From: Actinocorallia sp039871655
GTDB lineage: Bacteria; Actinomycetota; Actinomycetes; Streptosporangiales; Streptosporangiaceae
NCBI RefSeq assembly: GCF_039871655.1
Contig: NZ_JBDPLZ010000010.1
Span: 124,001 to 188,000, forward strand
Length of the DNA stretch: 64,000 bases
Direction of reading: 5' to 3'
How positions within the stretch are numbered: the first letter of the stretch is position 1; each line of letters begins with the position of its first letter. A program made the translations under genes and the position numbers. Positions 36,460 to 45,332 of this stretch are shown one piece after another. Below the pieces are notes generated by a model. The model did no database searches and was not told the DNA's origin. It saw nothing but the letters and a program-made list of their open reading frames with translations.

Positions 36460-37305
36460 TCACTCGGCCGGGGTCCGCAGGACGGATTCGACGAACTCGT
36501 GGGCGGGCTTGGCCAGCCGTTCGTGGAGCTCGAAGAAGGCGTCTGCGGCGCGCGCACCGTTCCAGTCGGCGGGAAGCACCTCGACCGCGAGGCCGGGGTC
36601 GGAGTAGGGCAGGCGCCGCCAGTCGGTCAGCGCCCCGATGTAGTCGGTGAACGCCTCGGCCGGATCGATCTCCTCGGCCTGCCGGTAGCGGTCCAGGACG
36701 GGGCGGTACCGGTCGAGGAAGTCCTGGTACAGCGTCTGCAGCCGGGCCAGGTCCCACCAGGCGGGGGCTTGGCCGGCGATGTCGGCGAACCCCACGTGAT
36801 GGGACTCGAAGAGGTTGACGTAGGAGGCGAGCCCATGGCGTGTCAGTACTTCCCTGGTCTCCTCCAGCAGGTGGGAAGGAGCGATCCAGACCCCCGCGGA
36901 GACCGTGCCGAACCCGAGCCACGACAGGCGGGAGCGCAACTGGTGGCGCTTGTCGCGCTCGGATTCCGGGACGCTGAAGACGGCCAGGAGCCAGCCGTCG
37001 TTCAGGGTCGCCCTGCGCCGCTCGAAGATCCTGCGGTCGCCTTCGCGCAAGATCGCTGTCCCGTCGTCCGACAGCGCGTACCCGGCGACGCCGTCCTTCT
37101 TCTCCGAGACCAGCAGCCCGCTCCGCTTGAGCCGGAAGACCGCCGAGCGGACCGAAGGCGCGTCGACCCCGCACCGCGCCAGCAGCCGGATGACCGAGGC
37201 GACGCTCATCCAGCCGCCTGCCTCGCGCGCGTACAAGCCGTACACGGTGACGATCAACGCGCGGGGCGTCTGGCCGCGGCCGGTGAACTCCTCGTCGTCT
37301 GCCAT
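36460..37305 (-). CDS. PaaX-family transcriptional regulator
   Basis: Repressor of the PaaX family (281 aa). An N-terminal winged helix (ALIVTVYGLYA, SVRSAVFRLKRSGLLV) is followed by the PaaX-like central domain (GFGTVSAGVWIAP, ESHHVGF) and C-terminal domain (DFLDRYRPVL, DWRRLPYSDPGL). Family members repress phenylacetate genes and release DNA on binding phenylacetyl-CoA. No phenylacetate genes are in the window, but the next divergent operon encodes an arylpyruvate:ferredoxin oxidoreductase that would make arylacetyl-CoA, a fitting ligand. GAAGGA precedes the ATG. Confidence 0.92.
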   Translation of the reverse strand: MADDEEFTGRGQTPRALIVTVYGLYAREAGGWMSVASVIRLLARCGVDAPSVRSAVFRLKRSGLLVSEKKDGVAGYALSDDGTAILREGDRRIFERRRATLNDGWLLAVFSVPESERDKRHQLRSRLSWLGFGTVSAGVWIAPSHLLEETREVLTRHGLASYVNLFESHHVGFADIAGQAPAWWDLARLQTLYQDFLDRYRPVLDRYRQAEEIDPAEAFTDYIGALTDWRRLPYSDPGLAVEVLPADWNGARAADAFFELHERLAKPAHEFVESVLRTPAE

Positions 37306-37428
37306 CCGGTGGTCCTTCCGTCGTGTTGCGCAGATTTAACCACCGTCAGAATAGCGATTCCCTGTCGGCTTGGTGATGCGGTCGCCCGGTCGCTCGCGGC
37401 GACCGCGAGGGTCGTGGATGGTGCGGAA

Positions 37429-37440
37429 TATTGACGGTCG
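37429..37440 (+). promoter_or_regulatory. Shared motif TATTGACGGTCG upstream of the iorAB-like operon
   Basis: This 12-mer sits about 70 nt before the first oxidoreductase gene and recurs exactly at 49835, before the anthraniloyl-CoA oxygenase gene. It contains a -35-like TTGACG, and here lies within an imperfect inverted repeat flanked by ATAT on both sides (ATATTGAC...GACATAT). It may combine a promoter element with an operator for PaaX or an AraC protein. Confidence 0.45.
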
Positions 37441-37508
37441 ACATATAAGAAGAAGATGGGCTAGCGTCTGAGGCCTGACCTCACTTGAACCAACGAAGAG
37501 GAGCCGGT

Positions 37509-39674
37509 ATGGCCGAGCGATCCTTTGCCGACGAGGTCCAGCAGCTGCGCCACGGCGCGGGGACCACCCTGCACGTGGAGGGCATCCTCGCCGTCACCAA
37601 GGCCCTGCTCCAGTCGGGCGTCGCCTACGTGGGCGGATACCAGGGCGCCCCGATCTCCCATCTGATGGACGTCCTCGGCGACGCCAGGGAGATCCTGCAG
37701 GAGCTGGACGTCTACTTCGAGAACAGCGCGTCGGAGGCGACCGCGGCGGCGATGCTGGCCGCGTCCGTGCACTACCCGCTGCGCGGGGCCATCACGTTCA
37801 AGTCGACCGTCGGGTTGAACGTGGCCTCCGACGGCCTGGCCAACCTGGCCAGCGGCGGCGTCACCGGCGGAGCGCTGGTCATCCTTGGGGAGGACTACGG
37901 CGAAGGCTCCAGCATCATGCAGGAGCGGTCCCACGCCTTCGCGATGAAGTCGCAGATGTGGCTGCTGGACCCGCGCCCCGGCATCACCGCGATCGTCGAC
38001 GCCGTCGAGGCGGGCTTCGAGCTGTCAGAGGCGAGCAACACCCCGGTGATGCTCCAGCTGCGGCTGCGCTCGTGCCACCTGACCGGCGCCTTCACCGCCA
38101 AGGACAACGTGCGCCCGGCCATGACGATCAAGGACGCGATCGAGAACCCCAAGCGCGACCTCAGCAGGATCGTGCTGCCGCCGGCGAGCTTCCTGCACGA
38201 GCAGGAGAAGATCAACGCCCGCCGGCCGGCCGCCGTCGAGTTCATCCGCGAGCACGGCATGAACGAGGTCTTCGCCGACGGCGCCGCGGACGTCGGGATC
38301 ATCGTCCAGGGGGGCCTGTACAACACGCTCAATCGTGCGCTGGAGCTGCTCGGCTGCTCCGACGCCTTCGGCAACACCAAGATCCCGCTTTACGTCATGA
38401 ACGTGACCTACCCCGTGGTCGACAGCGAGGTCCTGGACTTCTGCGAGGACAAACGCGCCGTCCTCATGGTGGAGGAGGGCCAGCCCGACTACATCGAGCA
38501 GAACCTCCACACGATCCTGCGGCGTGCCGGAGCGCAGACCCCGCTGCACGGCAAGGACATGCTGCCCGCGGGCGGCGAGTACACCGCGGCCGCCGTCACC
38601 CGCGGCCTGTCGGCCTTCCTCGGCCGCTACCTGCCCGACATCGTCGAGGGCGCGCCCGCGCTGCTGCTGCCCGAGGACGACCCCGGCAGCCCCTTCGCGC
38701 CCAGGGTCGAGCCGAAGGCCGTGCACGCGCGCCCGCCGGGCCTGTGCACCGGCTGCCCGGAGCGCCCCATCTTCAGCGCACTGAAACTCGCCGAGCGCGA
38801 GATCGGCAAGCAGCACCACATCAGCGCCGACATCGGCTGCCACCTGTTCTCCATCAACGAGCCGTTCAACCTGGGCGCCACCACGATGGGCTACGGGCTG
38901 GGCTCGGCCGGCGCGGCGGCTCTGAACTCCGCCGACGCCGACCGCCGCACCATCGCGGTCATGGGCGACGGAGGCTTCTGGCACAACGGGCTGACCAGCG
39001 GTGTGGGCAACGCCGTCTTCAACGAGACCGACCAGCTCCTGCTCATCGTCGACAACGAGTACAGCGCGGCGACCGGCGGCCAGGACGTCCTGTCCTCGAC
39101 GGCGGACAACCCGATCCGCTCCACCAAGCACCCGATCGAGAAGGCGGTGCGCGGCGTCGGCGCCAAGTGGGTCAAGACGGTCACGAACACCTACAAGGTC
39201 GGTGAGCTGCGGGACCTGTTCGTCAACGCGCTGACGTCCGAGGAGCGCGGCCCGAAGGTCATCGTGGCCCAGAGCGAGTGCCAGCTGAACCGGCAGCGCC
39301 GCGTCAGGCCCGAGACCAGCAAGAAGATCAAGGAGGGCAGGCGGGTCGTCCGTCAGCGGTACGGCGTCGACGCCGACACCTGCACCGGCGACCACGCCTG
39401 CATCCGGGTGTCCGGCTGCCCGTCGCTGACGATCAAGCCGAACCCGGACCCCATGCGCACCGATCCGGTGGCGACCGTGATCGACAGCTGTGTCGGCTGC
39501 GGGGTGTGCGGGGCCAACGCCCACGCGGCGTCCCTGTGCCCGTCCTTCTACCGCACCGACGTCGTCATCAACGAGACGTGGCGGGACCGTGCGCTCGCCA
39601 AGGTCCGCAACGCGTGGATCCAGATGCTCACAGCCCCGGTCGAGCGCCGGGCCGCGAAGTTCGAGGTGGCCTGA
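37509..39674 (+). CDS. Indolepyruvate:ferredoxin oxidoreductase, alpha (TPP, Fe-S) subunit
   Basis: Large subunit of a 2-oxoacid:ferredoxin oxidoreductase (721 aa). The N-terminal pyrimidine-binding part (GYQGAPISHLMDVL) is followed by the thiamine diphosphate site (MGDGGFWHNGL, NEYSAATGGQ) near residues 490-525. A C-terminal ferredoxin-like segment carries cysteine groups (CTGDHACIRVSGCP and DSCVGCGVCG) for [4Fe-4S] clusters. IorA-type enzymes oxidatively decarboxylate arylpyruvates to arylacetyl-CoA. ATG at 37509 follows AGAGGAG; an earlier TTG is less likely. Its stop overlaps the next start (TGATG). Indole-3-pyruvate is the family's namesake substrate but other aryl- or branched-chain keto acids are possible. 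Confidence 0.9.
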   Translation: MAERSFADEVQQLRHGAGTTLHVEGILAVTKALLQSGVAYVGGYQGAPISHLMDVLGDAREILQELDVYFENSASEATAAAMLAASVHYPLRGAITFKSTVGLNVASDGLANLASGGVTGGALVILGEDYGEGSSIMQERSHAFAMKSQMWLLDPRPGITAIVDAVEAGFELSEASNTPVMLQLRLRSCHLTGAFTAKDNVRPAMTIKDAIENPKRDLSRIVLPPASFLHEQEKINARRPAAVEFIREHGMNEVFADGAADVGIIVQGGLYNTLNRALELLGCSDAFGNTKIPLYVMNVTYPVVDSEVLDFCEDKRAVLMVEEGQPDYIEQNLHTILRRAGAQTPLHGKDMLPAGGEYTAAAVTRGLSAFLGRYLPDIVEGAPALLLPEDDPGSPFAPRVEPKAVHARPPGLCTGCPERPIFSALKLAEREIGKQHHISADIGCHLFSINEPFNLGATTMGYGLGSAGAAALNSADADRRTIAVMGDGGFWHNGLTSGVGNAVFNETDQLLLIVDNEYSAATGGQDVLSSTADNPIRSTKHPIEKAVRGVGAKWVKTVTNTYKVGELRDLFVNALTSEERGPKVIVAQSECQLNRQRRVRPETSKKIKEGRRVVRQRYGVDADTCTGDHACIRVSGCPSLTIKPNPDPMRTDPVATVIDSCVGCGVCGANAHAASLCPSFYRTDVVINETWRDRALAKVRNAWIQMLTAPVERRAAKFEVA

Positions 39675-41311
39675 TGGGCACATGGCAGTCCGGTCAGCGT
39701 CCGATCACGATCGCTGTTCTCGCGATGGGAGGCGAGGGCGGCGGCGTCCTGTCCGACTGGATCGTGTCGGTCGGGGAGCACGCGGGCTACACCGCGCAGA
39801 GCACCTCGGTCGCGGGCGTCGCCCAGCGCACCGGCGCGACGGTCTACTACGTCGAGTTGTTCCCGCCGGCCGAGGCACCCGTCGGCGGCGCGCGTCTCGA
39901 GCCGGTCCTCAGCCTGTTCCCCACCCCCGGCGAGGTCGACATCGTCATCGCCTCAGAGCTGATGGAGGCGGGCCGGGCGATCCAGCGAGGCTTCAGCACC
40001 CCGGACCGGACCACCCTCATCGCCTCCACCAACCGTGTCTACGCCATCACCGAGCGGATCGCGCTCGGCGACGGCAGAGCCGACAAAGACGAGCTTTTGA
40101 AGGCCGCCCACGCGGGCTCGAAGCGGTTCGTCGGCGCGGACTTCATGGAACTCGCCGGCAAGGCGGGCAGCGTCATCAGCGCGTCGCTTTTCGGAGCGCT
40201 CGCCGGGTCCGGGGCCCTGCCGTTCACACGGGAGGAATTCGAGGACGCCGTCCGCCGGTCCGGCAAGGCCGTCGACGCGTCCCTCGCGGCCTTCGACCTC
40301 GGCCACGACGCGGCGCAGCGGCCCGCGCCCCTCCCTGCTCCCGCCAAGCCCGCGGGCAGCGGGCCCGTGCCGGTGACCATCGGCCGGCGCCCTCCCCGCG
40401 ACCCGGCCGCCGAGACCGCCGCTGAGGAAGAGGCGCGGCACCAGGCGCTGGCGGCCACCGATCCCGGCAGCCTGGTCGGCCCGGCTCTCCAGGCCCACGC
40501 CGCGAAGGTCCCCGGCTTCCCCCGGTCCGCCCGGTCCATGCTGGTGCGCGGCATCGTGCGAACCGCCGTCTACCAGGGACCCGCCTACACCGATCGCTAC
40601 CTCGAGCGCCTCGCCAGGGTCGCAGAGGCCGACGCGGACGCGGACGCGCGGCTCACCACCGAGGCGGCCCGGCACGTGGCCCTGTGGATGTGCTACCAGG
40701 ACACGATCCACGTCGCTCTCCAGAAGATCAGGCGCAGCCGGATCGCCGGCATTCGCGAAGAAGCCCGCGCCGCGCCCGGTCAGCTCATGCAGGTCCGCGA
40801 GTACCTCCACCCGCAGATCGAGGAGATCACCGACACGCTGCCCACCCGCCTCGGCGAGCGCCTGGCCGCGTCGAAGCTCTTCCGCCGCGCGGTGGAGAAG
40901 ACGACCCGCGACGGCATGGTCGTCAACACCACCTCGGCCTTCGGATTCAGCGCTCTGTGGGTGATGGCGCGGATGCGGCCGCTGCGGCCCCGCTCCCTGC
41001 GGTTCGGCCGCGAGCAGCAGGCCATCGACGCCTGGCTCGACCTCGTCGTCGCCACCGCCCCCGACGACTACGACCTCGCCTGCGAGATCGTCGAACTCCA
41101 AGGCGTGCTGAAGGGCTACGGCCGAACCCACGCCCACGGCGGCGAAAGCTTCGCCCTCCTCGTCGATGCCGCCCGTGCCCTCGCCGGAAGCCCCAGGGCG
41201 GCCGAGCGGCTCGCCCGGCTGAAGGCCGCGGCCCTCGCCGACGAGGACGGCACCGCTCTGCGCCTTGCCCTCACGGCGGTCCCCGGAACACGACCCTCCC
41301 TCGCGCCCTGA
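39674..41311 (+). CDS. Indolepyruvate oxidoreductase beta-like subunit, extended
   Basis: Partner of the upstream subunit (545 aa). The N-terminal 200 residues form the pyruvate-oxidoreductase gamma-type domain (MGGEGGGVLSDWIV, AGVAQRTGATVYY). A proline-rich linker near residue 220 leads to a C-terminal domain of about 300 residues of the kind fused to IorB in many actinobacteria and proteobacteria (DUF6537-like). This makes it more than twice as long as archaeal IorB. The ATG overlaps the stop of the alpha gene by one base, so the subunits are made together. The role of the extra domain is not known to me. Confidence 0.88.
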   Translation: MGTWQSGQRPITIAVLAMGGEGGGVLSDWIVSVGEHAGYTAQSTSVAGVAQRTGATVYYVELFPPAEAPVGGARLEPVLSLFPTPGEVDIVIASELMEAGRAIQRGFSTPDRTTLIASTNRVYAITERIALGDGRADKDELLKAAHAGSKRFVGADFMELAGKAGSVISASLFGALAGSGALPFTREEFEDAVRRSGKAVDASLAAFDLGHDAAQRPAPLPAPAKPAGSGPVPVTIGRRPPRDPAAETAAEEEARHQALAATDPGSLVGPALQAHAAKVPGFPRSARSMLVRGIVRTAVYQGPAYTDRYLERLARVAEADADADARLTTEAARHVALWMCYQDTIHVALQKIRRSRIAGIREEARAAPGQLMQVREYLHPQIEEITDTLPTRLGERLAASKLFRRAVEKTTRDGMVVNTTSAFGFSALWVMARMRPLRPRSLRFGREQQAIDAWLDLVVATAPDDYDLACEIVELQGVLKGYGRTHAHGGESFALLVDAARALAGSPRAAERLARLKAAALADEDGTALRLALTAVPGTRPSLAP

Positions 41312-41344
41312 CCGGGCGTTCCCCTACAGATGAAGGAATCTCCT

Positions 41345-42115
41345 GTGACCGATCTCAGCGCCTTCGCGGCCGGACTGGCCGACGGCTCCATCGAGGTCAT
41401 CGACCTCACCTCCCCGCTCCACGCCGGCACCCCGATCCTCATGCTCCCCCCGGAGATGGGCCAGACGGCCAGGTTCGAACTGGAGGAGATCAGCCGCTAC
41501 GACGACCGCGGACCCGCCTGGTACTGGAACAACTTCCGGACCGGCGAGCACACGGGCACCCACTTCGACGCGCCCAACCACTGGGTCAGCGGCAAGGACC
41601 TCGACGACGTCTCCCAGGTCCCGGTCAAGCGGCTCATCGGTCCCGCCGTCGTCATCGACAAGACCGCCGAGGCCGCCAAGGACCCCGACTACCTGCTCAC
41701 GGTCGAGGACATCACCGCGTGGGAGGCCGAGCACGGTGCGCTGCCCGAGGGCGCCTGGCTGATCTACCGCACGGGCTGGTCCGCCCGTGGCGAGGACCCA
41801 GAGGCGTTCGCCAACGCCGATGAGAACGGCGCGCACACCCCCGGGATGAGCCCCGAGGCCGCCCGCTACCTCGCCGGGACCGGCATCCTCGGGGTCGGCG
41901 TGGAGACCGTGGGCACCGACGCGGGCGGCGCGTTCGCCTTCGACCCGCCGTTCCCGTGCCACGCGATGTTCCTCGGCGCGAACAAGTACGGCCTCACTCA
42001 GCTGCGGAACGTCGACGCGCTTCCGGCGACCGGGGCCGTCGTCGTCGCCGCGCCGCTGCCGATCGTCAACGGCTCGGGCAGCCCCTGCCGCGTCCTGGCG
42101 CTCGTCGCCCGCTGA
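41345..42115 (+). CDS. Cyclase-family (kynurenine formamidase-like) hydrolase
   Basis: Metal-dependent enzyme of the cyclase superfamily (256 aa) with the signature HTGTHFDAPNHW; His69, His73, Asp75 and His79 are the expected metal ligands. Relatives include kynurenine formamidase, which frees kynurenine from formylkynurenine, and other amide or ring-opening hydrolases. GTG at 41345 is preferred because AAGGAA lies 6 nt before it; an ATG at 41330 has no such box. It follows the ior-like genes by 33 nt in the same direction. In an indole or tryptophan pathway it could open a lactam or formamide on the way to anthranilate; this is inference. Confidence 0.85.
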   Translation: MTDLSAFAAGLADGSIEVIDLTSPLHAGTPILMLPPEMGQTARFELEEISRYDDRGPAWYWNNFRTGEHTGTHFDAPNHWVSGKDLDDVSQVPVKRLIGPAVVIDKTAEAAKDPDYLLTVEDITAWEAEHGALPEGAWLIYRTGWSARGEDPEAFANADENGAHTPGMSPEAARYLAGTGILGVGVETVGTDAGGAFAFDPPFPCHAMFLGANKYGLTQLRNVDALPATGAVVVAAPLPIVNGSGSPCRVLALVAR

Positions 42116-42189
42116 CGCACCATGATCCGTGGGGAGTGCCGGCGCGGCTCTCCCCACGGTCGCACGACCCGCCGCGAAGGGGGTGACCC

Positions 42190-43212
42190 GTGGACAAGGT
42201 ACAGCTCCCACAGCCCTACCGGCTGCGCAGCACCGACCCCGAGGAGGCGAGGCAGACGATCGGCGAGGCGTTCTGCCCGCACCGCCTGGAGATCCTGGAC
42301 GTGCGCACACCGTTCGACGTCGCCTTCCGCGCATCGGACGCGGGAGGCATCGGACTCCACCATCTCGACTACGGCACCGGTGTGCTCATCGACGCGGAAG
42401 GGCTGGACGACTGCTATCTCATCGAGATCCCCGAGACGCGGTCCTCCCAGATCATCTGGGCCGGCCACGAGATCGTCTCCGACCGGGGCACCGCGGCCGT
42501 CCTGTCGCCCGCGGGCCGCCTCGAAGTCCGCCGGTCCCCGCACAGCCCGCAGCTCATCATCCGGCTGGACAAGACGGCGCTCGACGAGTGTCTGGGACGC
42601 ATGCTCGGACGCTTCCCCGACGGCCCTCTGCTGTTCGCTCCCGCCATGCGGCTGGACACCCCGCCGGGACGCAGCCTCGTCCGTCTGGCCCGGCTTCTGT
42701 CCGAGGAGGTCGAGGACAGGGGAGGACTCGTCGGTGAGCCTTCGGCGTCGGCGCACCTGCGCGCGGCGCTGATGACGCACCTGCTGCTCAGCCAGCCGCA
42801 CACCTACAGTACGGAGCTGACCCGGGCCCGGCCCGCGGCGGCGCCGCGGACCGTCCGCCGCGCGCTGGAGTTCATCGAAAGCCGGGCCGCGGAGCCGATC
42901 ACCGTGGCGGACATCGCGGCGGAGGTCTCGGTGAGCGTTCGGGTCCTGCAGGAGGGCTTCCGCCGCCATGTGGGACGGAGCCCCACCGAGCAGCTGAGGA
43001 CGACGAGGCTGGAGCGGGTCCGCCGGGCCCTCCTGGACGGGGACCCGGAGACCGTGACCGTGACCTCGGTCGCCGCCCGGTGGGGGTTTCACCATCTGGG
43101 GCGCTTCGCGGCCGACTACCGCAGGCACTTCGGCGAGGCCCCCTCGGTGACGCTGCGCTGTGCCGGAACTATCCCCACATCTGGGCGTACGGGTGGGAGC
43201 ACACTTCGATGA
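42190..43212 (+). CDS. Second AraC-family regulator
   Basis: Regulator of 340 aa starting with GTG behind AAGGGGGTG. Its N-terminal ligand domain (IGEAFCPHRLEIL, GIGLHHLDYG) and two C-terminal helix-turn-helix motifs (VADIAAEVSVSVRVLQEGFRRHV, SVAARWGFHHLGRFAADYRRHFG) align with the AraC protein at 35204-36196. The two paralogues bracket the PaaX and oxidoreductase genes. It is 74 nt after the cyclase gene and its 3' end overlaps the convergent VOC gene by 44 nt. It probably governs the nearby catabolic genes. Confidence 0.9.
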   Translation: MDKVQLPQPYRLRSTDPEEARQTIGEAFCPHRLEILDVRTPFDVAFRASDAGGIGLHHLDYGTGVLIDAEGLDDCYLIEIPETRSSQIIWAGHEIVSDRGTAAVLSPAGRLEVRRSPHSPQLIIRLDKTALDECLGRMLGRFPDGPLLFAPAMRLDTPPGRSLVRLARLLSEEVEDRGGLVGEPSASAHLRAALMTHLLLSQPHTYSTELTRARPAAAPRTVRRALEFIESRAAEPITVADIAAEVSVSVRVLQEGFRRHVGRSPTEQLRTTRLERVRRALLDGDPETVTVTSVAARWGFHHLGRFAADYRRHFGEAPSVTLRCAGTIPTSGRTGGSTLR

Positions 43213-43654
43213 CGGTGCCCCACGGGTCCTCGCAATAGACGATCGCGTATCCCTTCTCGGGGTCGATCGTCACCACCGCTGAGCGGATCCTTCCACCTCC
43301 TTCGGCAATTCTGCTCGCCATCTCATCGACGTCCGCCGCGGTGATCGCGAAATGGTTGATCCCGGTCTTCCAGAATTCGAAGTTGTTCTCCCGGGCGGAG
43401 GTGGGAGGATTCTTGAAGTGGAACAACTCGACGCCGATGCCGTCGGCTCCGCACAGGTGCGCGAACTGGAATCCGCAAAATCCCTCGCCGTAGATCCCCG
43501 CGGCCGCCCGCCCGAGCGGGCTGTCGTCCTCGATGACCTCGATCGGCCCCGCCAGCAGGTAGAAGCCGAGGATCCGGCGGTACCAGGCGATGGCCGCGGG
43601 CAGGTCGGGCACGGTCGCCCCGACATGCGAGAGGGCAACGGGTGGATGCGCCAT
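43169..43654 (-). CDS. VOC/glyoxalase-family protein
   Basis: Protein of 161 aa with two beta-alpha-beta-beta-beta repeats of the vicinal oxygen chelate fold. Candidate metal ligands are the early His (LSHVGATVPDL), His/Glu residues of VELFHF and INHFAI, and the late Glu (WGTVIEVCSHPY). The fold serves glyoxalases, extradiol dioxygenases, epimerases and resistance proteins, so the reaction cannot be named. AAAGGGA precedes its ATG. The 3' end overlaps the convergent AraC gene. It is transcribed divergently from the permease gene. Confidence 0.85.
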   Translation of the reverse strand: MAHPPVALSHVGATVPDLPAAIAWYRRILGFYLLAGPIEVIEDDSPLGRAAAGIYGEGFCGFQFAHLCGADGIGVELFHFKNPPTSARENNFEFWKTGINHFAITAADVDEMASRIAEGGGRIRSAVVTIDPEKGYAIVYCEDPWGTVIEVCSHPYAQMWG

Positions 43655-43850
43655 CGAAAAATCCCTTTCATCGTCGTTCAGGTAACGGGATCGAACATCC
43701 GCGAAGCTCGCTTTGTCAACGCCTCCACCCCTGTGCGGCAGCTATTCGACGCAGATCGGATACAGCTTTTCGCAATGTGGATAGCAGCATATTTTCGCCG
43801 ATGCATAGGGTTCGCTGGAAACACCATCGGTGCACAAGGAAGGTGTCAAC

Positions 43851-45269
43851 GTGCACAGTTCCACGAATGAGCCCGCGGCGTCGGCGGTCCGCGCCCGGAT
43901 GGAGGACCACGCGCTCACCGCGGTGCCGGAATCCGAGCGGCGGTCGGGCTGGGGCCTGATGACCAACACCGCGGGCATCGCCTCGACGCTCATCCAGCTC
44001 GCCATCGGCGGCGGCGTGACCCTCATCGCCGGCGTCGGCTGGGGCGTCCTCGCCGGTGTCCTGGTCGCGGTGTTCGGCGGCGGTCTGGGCTGGCTGGTCG
44101 GGCACGTCGCCTACAAGTCGGGCACCTCCAGCACCGTCGCCGCGCGCCTGTACGGCCTGGGACGGCGGGGTTCGGCCATCGCCTCCCTCATCTTCGCGTT
44201 CATGATCCTGGGCTTCCTGGCTCTGGAGAACGCGCTGCTGTACTACGGCACCCTGTTCATGTTCGGGTGGTCGCCCACCACGACCAACGCGCTGGTCATC
44301 TACGGCGGCCTGACGGTCATGTGGATCGTGCTGACCTCGTTCGGCCTCAAGGTGGTCCAGCGGACGTCGATGATCCTGCTGATCGGCTTCACCGTCCTGA
44401 CCGTCGTCATGGCCGGGATCGCGCTGTCGGAGTCCGGCGTCTCGCTGGGGTCGCTGCTGTCGGCCGGCCCGGTCGTGCCCGGCTACGACAGCGACTGGGA
44501 CCGCTTCGCGGTCGTCCTGTCCATGCTGGCGGGATCCGCAGGCGCGCTCGCCCTGGTCGACGCCGACTTCGCCCGGTACGCGCGCTCGGGCCGGGACGTC
44601 GGCATCCTCGCCGTCGGCGGCGCCATCATGATCGATGTGATCGTGGTGGTCCTCGGCACGGTCATCATCCACGCGGGCTCCGTCGTCGTCGGCGACTACC
44701 TGGAGGCCCACCCCGGCATCGCGGCGACACAGGAGGGCGCGGGCATCGCGGAGAAGGTGACCTGGATGGTCAACAACAACTCCGGTGCGTTCTTCGTCGT
44801 CCTGGCCGGGTTCCTCGGCTTCCTGCTCATGTGGGTCGCCCAGGCCAAGGCGCAGGTCCTCAACACCTACAGCGGGTCGCTGGCGCTGTCGAACCTGGTG
44901 GACAGCCTGTCCGGCCGCAACCCCGGCCGCGTCGTCATGGTCGTCGTCGCGAACATCATCGGCCTGGTGATGGTCGCCGGGGACATCCTCGGCCTGATCA
45001 CCAGCTACCTGGGCATCCTCGGGGTGACGACGACCGCCCTGGCCGGCGTCATCATCGCGGACTTCTTCATCGTCCGTCGCGGCCGGACCGCCGACCCCGA
45101 CTCCCTGGAGTCGGTGAACTGGGCGGGCGTCATCTCCGTCGTCGCCGCGGCGGTGACGGGCGGCGTCCTCCAGGAGACGGGGGTGACGGCCTTGGGATTC
45201 CTGGTGTCCCTGGTCATCGTCGTCGTGCTCTACCCGTTGCTGCGGCGCAGCGTCCTGCGCCCCGCCTGA
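43851..45269 (+). CDS. NCS1-family permease (purine-cytosine type)
   Basis: Membrane transporter of 472 aa with about twelve hydrophobic segments and the early WGLMTNTAGIASTLIQLAIGGG helix typical of the NCS1 nucleobase/cation symporters. Members import cytosine, purines, allantoin or hydantoins; Mhp1 takes up indolylmethyl-hydantoin. Import of the aromatic substrate of this island is plausible. GTG at 43851 is preferred because AAGGAAGG lies 7 nt upstream; a GTG at 43830 would add seven residues. A strong hairpin follows the stop. Confidence 0.88.
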   Translation: MHSSTNEPAASAVRARMEDHALTAVPESERRSGWGLMTNTAGIASTLIQLAIGGGVTLIAGVGWGVLAGVLVAVFGGGLGWLVGHVAYKSGTSSTVAARLYGLGRRGSAIASLIFAFMILGFLALENALLYYGTLFMFGWSPTTTNALVIYGGLTVMWIVLTSFGLKVVQRTSMILLIGFTVLTVVMAGIALSESGVSLGSLLSAGPVVPGYDSDWDRFAVVLSMLAGSAGALALVDADFARYARSGRDVGILAVGGAIMIDVIVVVLGTVIIHAGSVVVGDYLEAHPGIAATQEGAGIAEKVTWMVNNNSGAFFVVLAGFLGFLLMWVAQAKAQVLNTYSGSLALSNLVDSLSGRNPGRVVMVVVANIIGLVMVAGDILGLITSYLGILGVTTTALAGVIIADFFIVRRGRTADPDSLESVNWAGVISVVAAAVTGGVLQETGVTALGFLVSLVIVVVLYPLLRRSVLRPA

Positions 45270-45287
45270 TCACACCGGGAACACCGC

Positions 45288-45317
45288 AGCGGGGCGGACC
45301 ATACGGTCCGCCCCGCT
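45288..45317. terminator. Bidirectional terminator hairpin
   Basis: Perfect 13-bp arms (AGCGGGGCGGACC and its complement) with a 4-nt ATAC loop, between the convergent stops of the permease (45269) and the flavoprotein (45333). Confidence 0.75.
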
Positions 45318-45332
45318 CGCGCGTCTTTGCGT

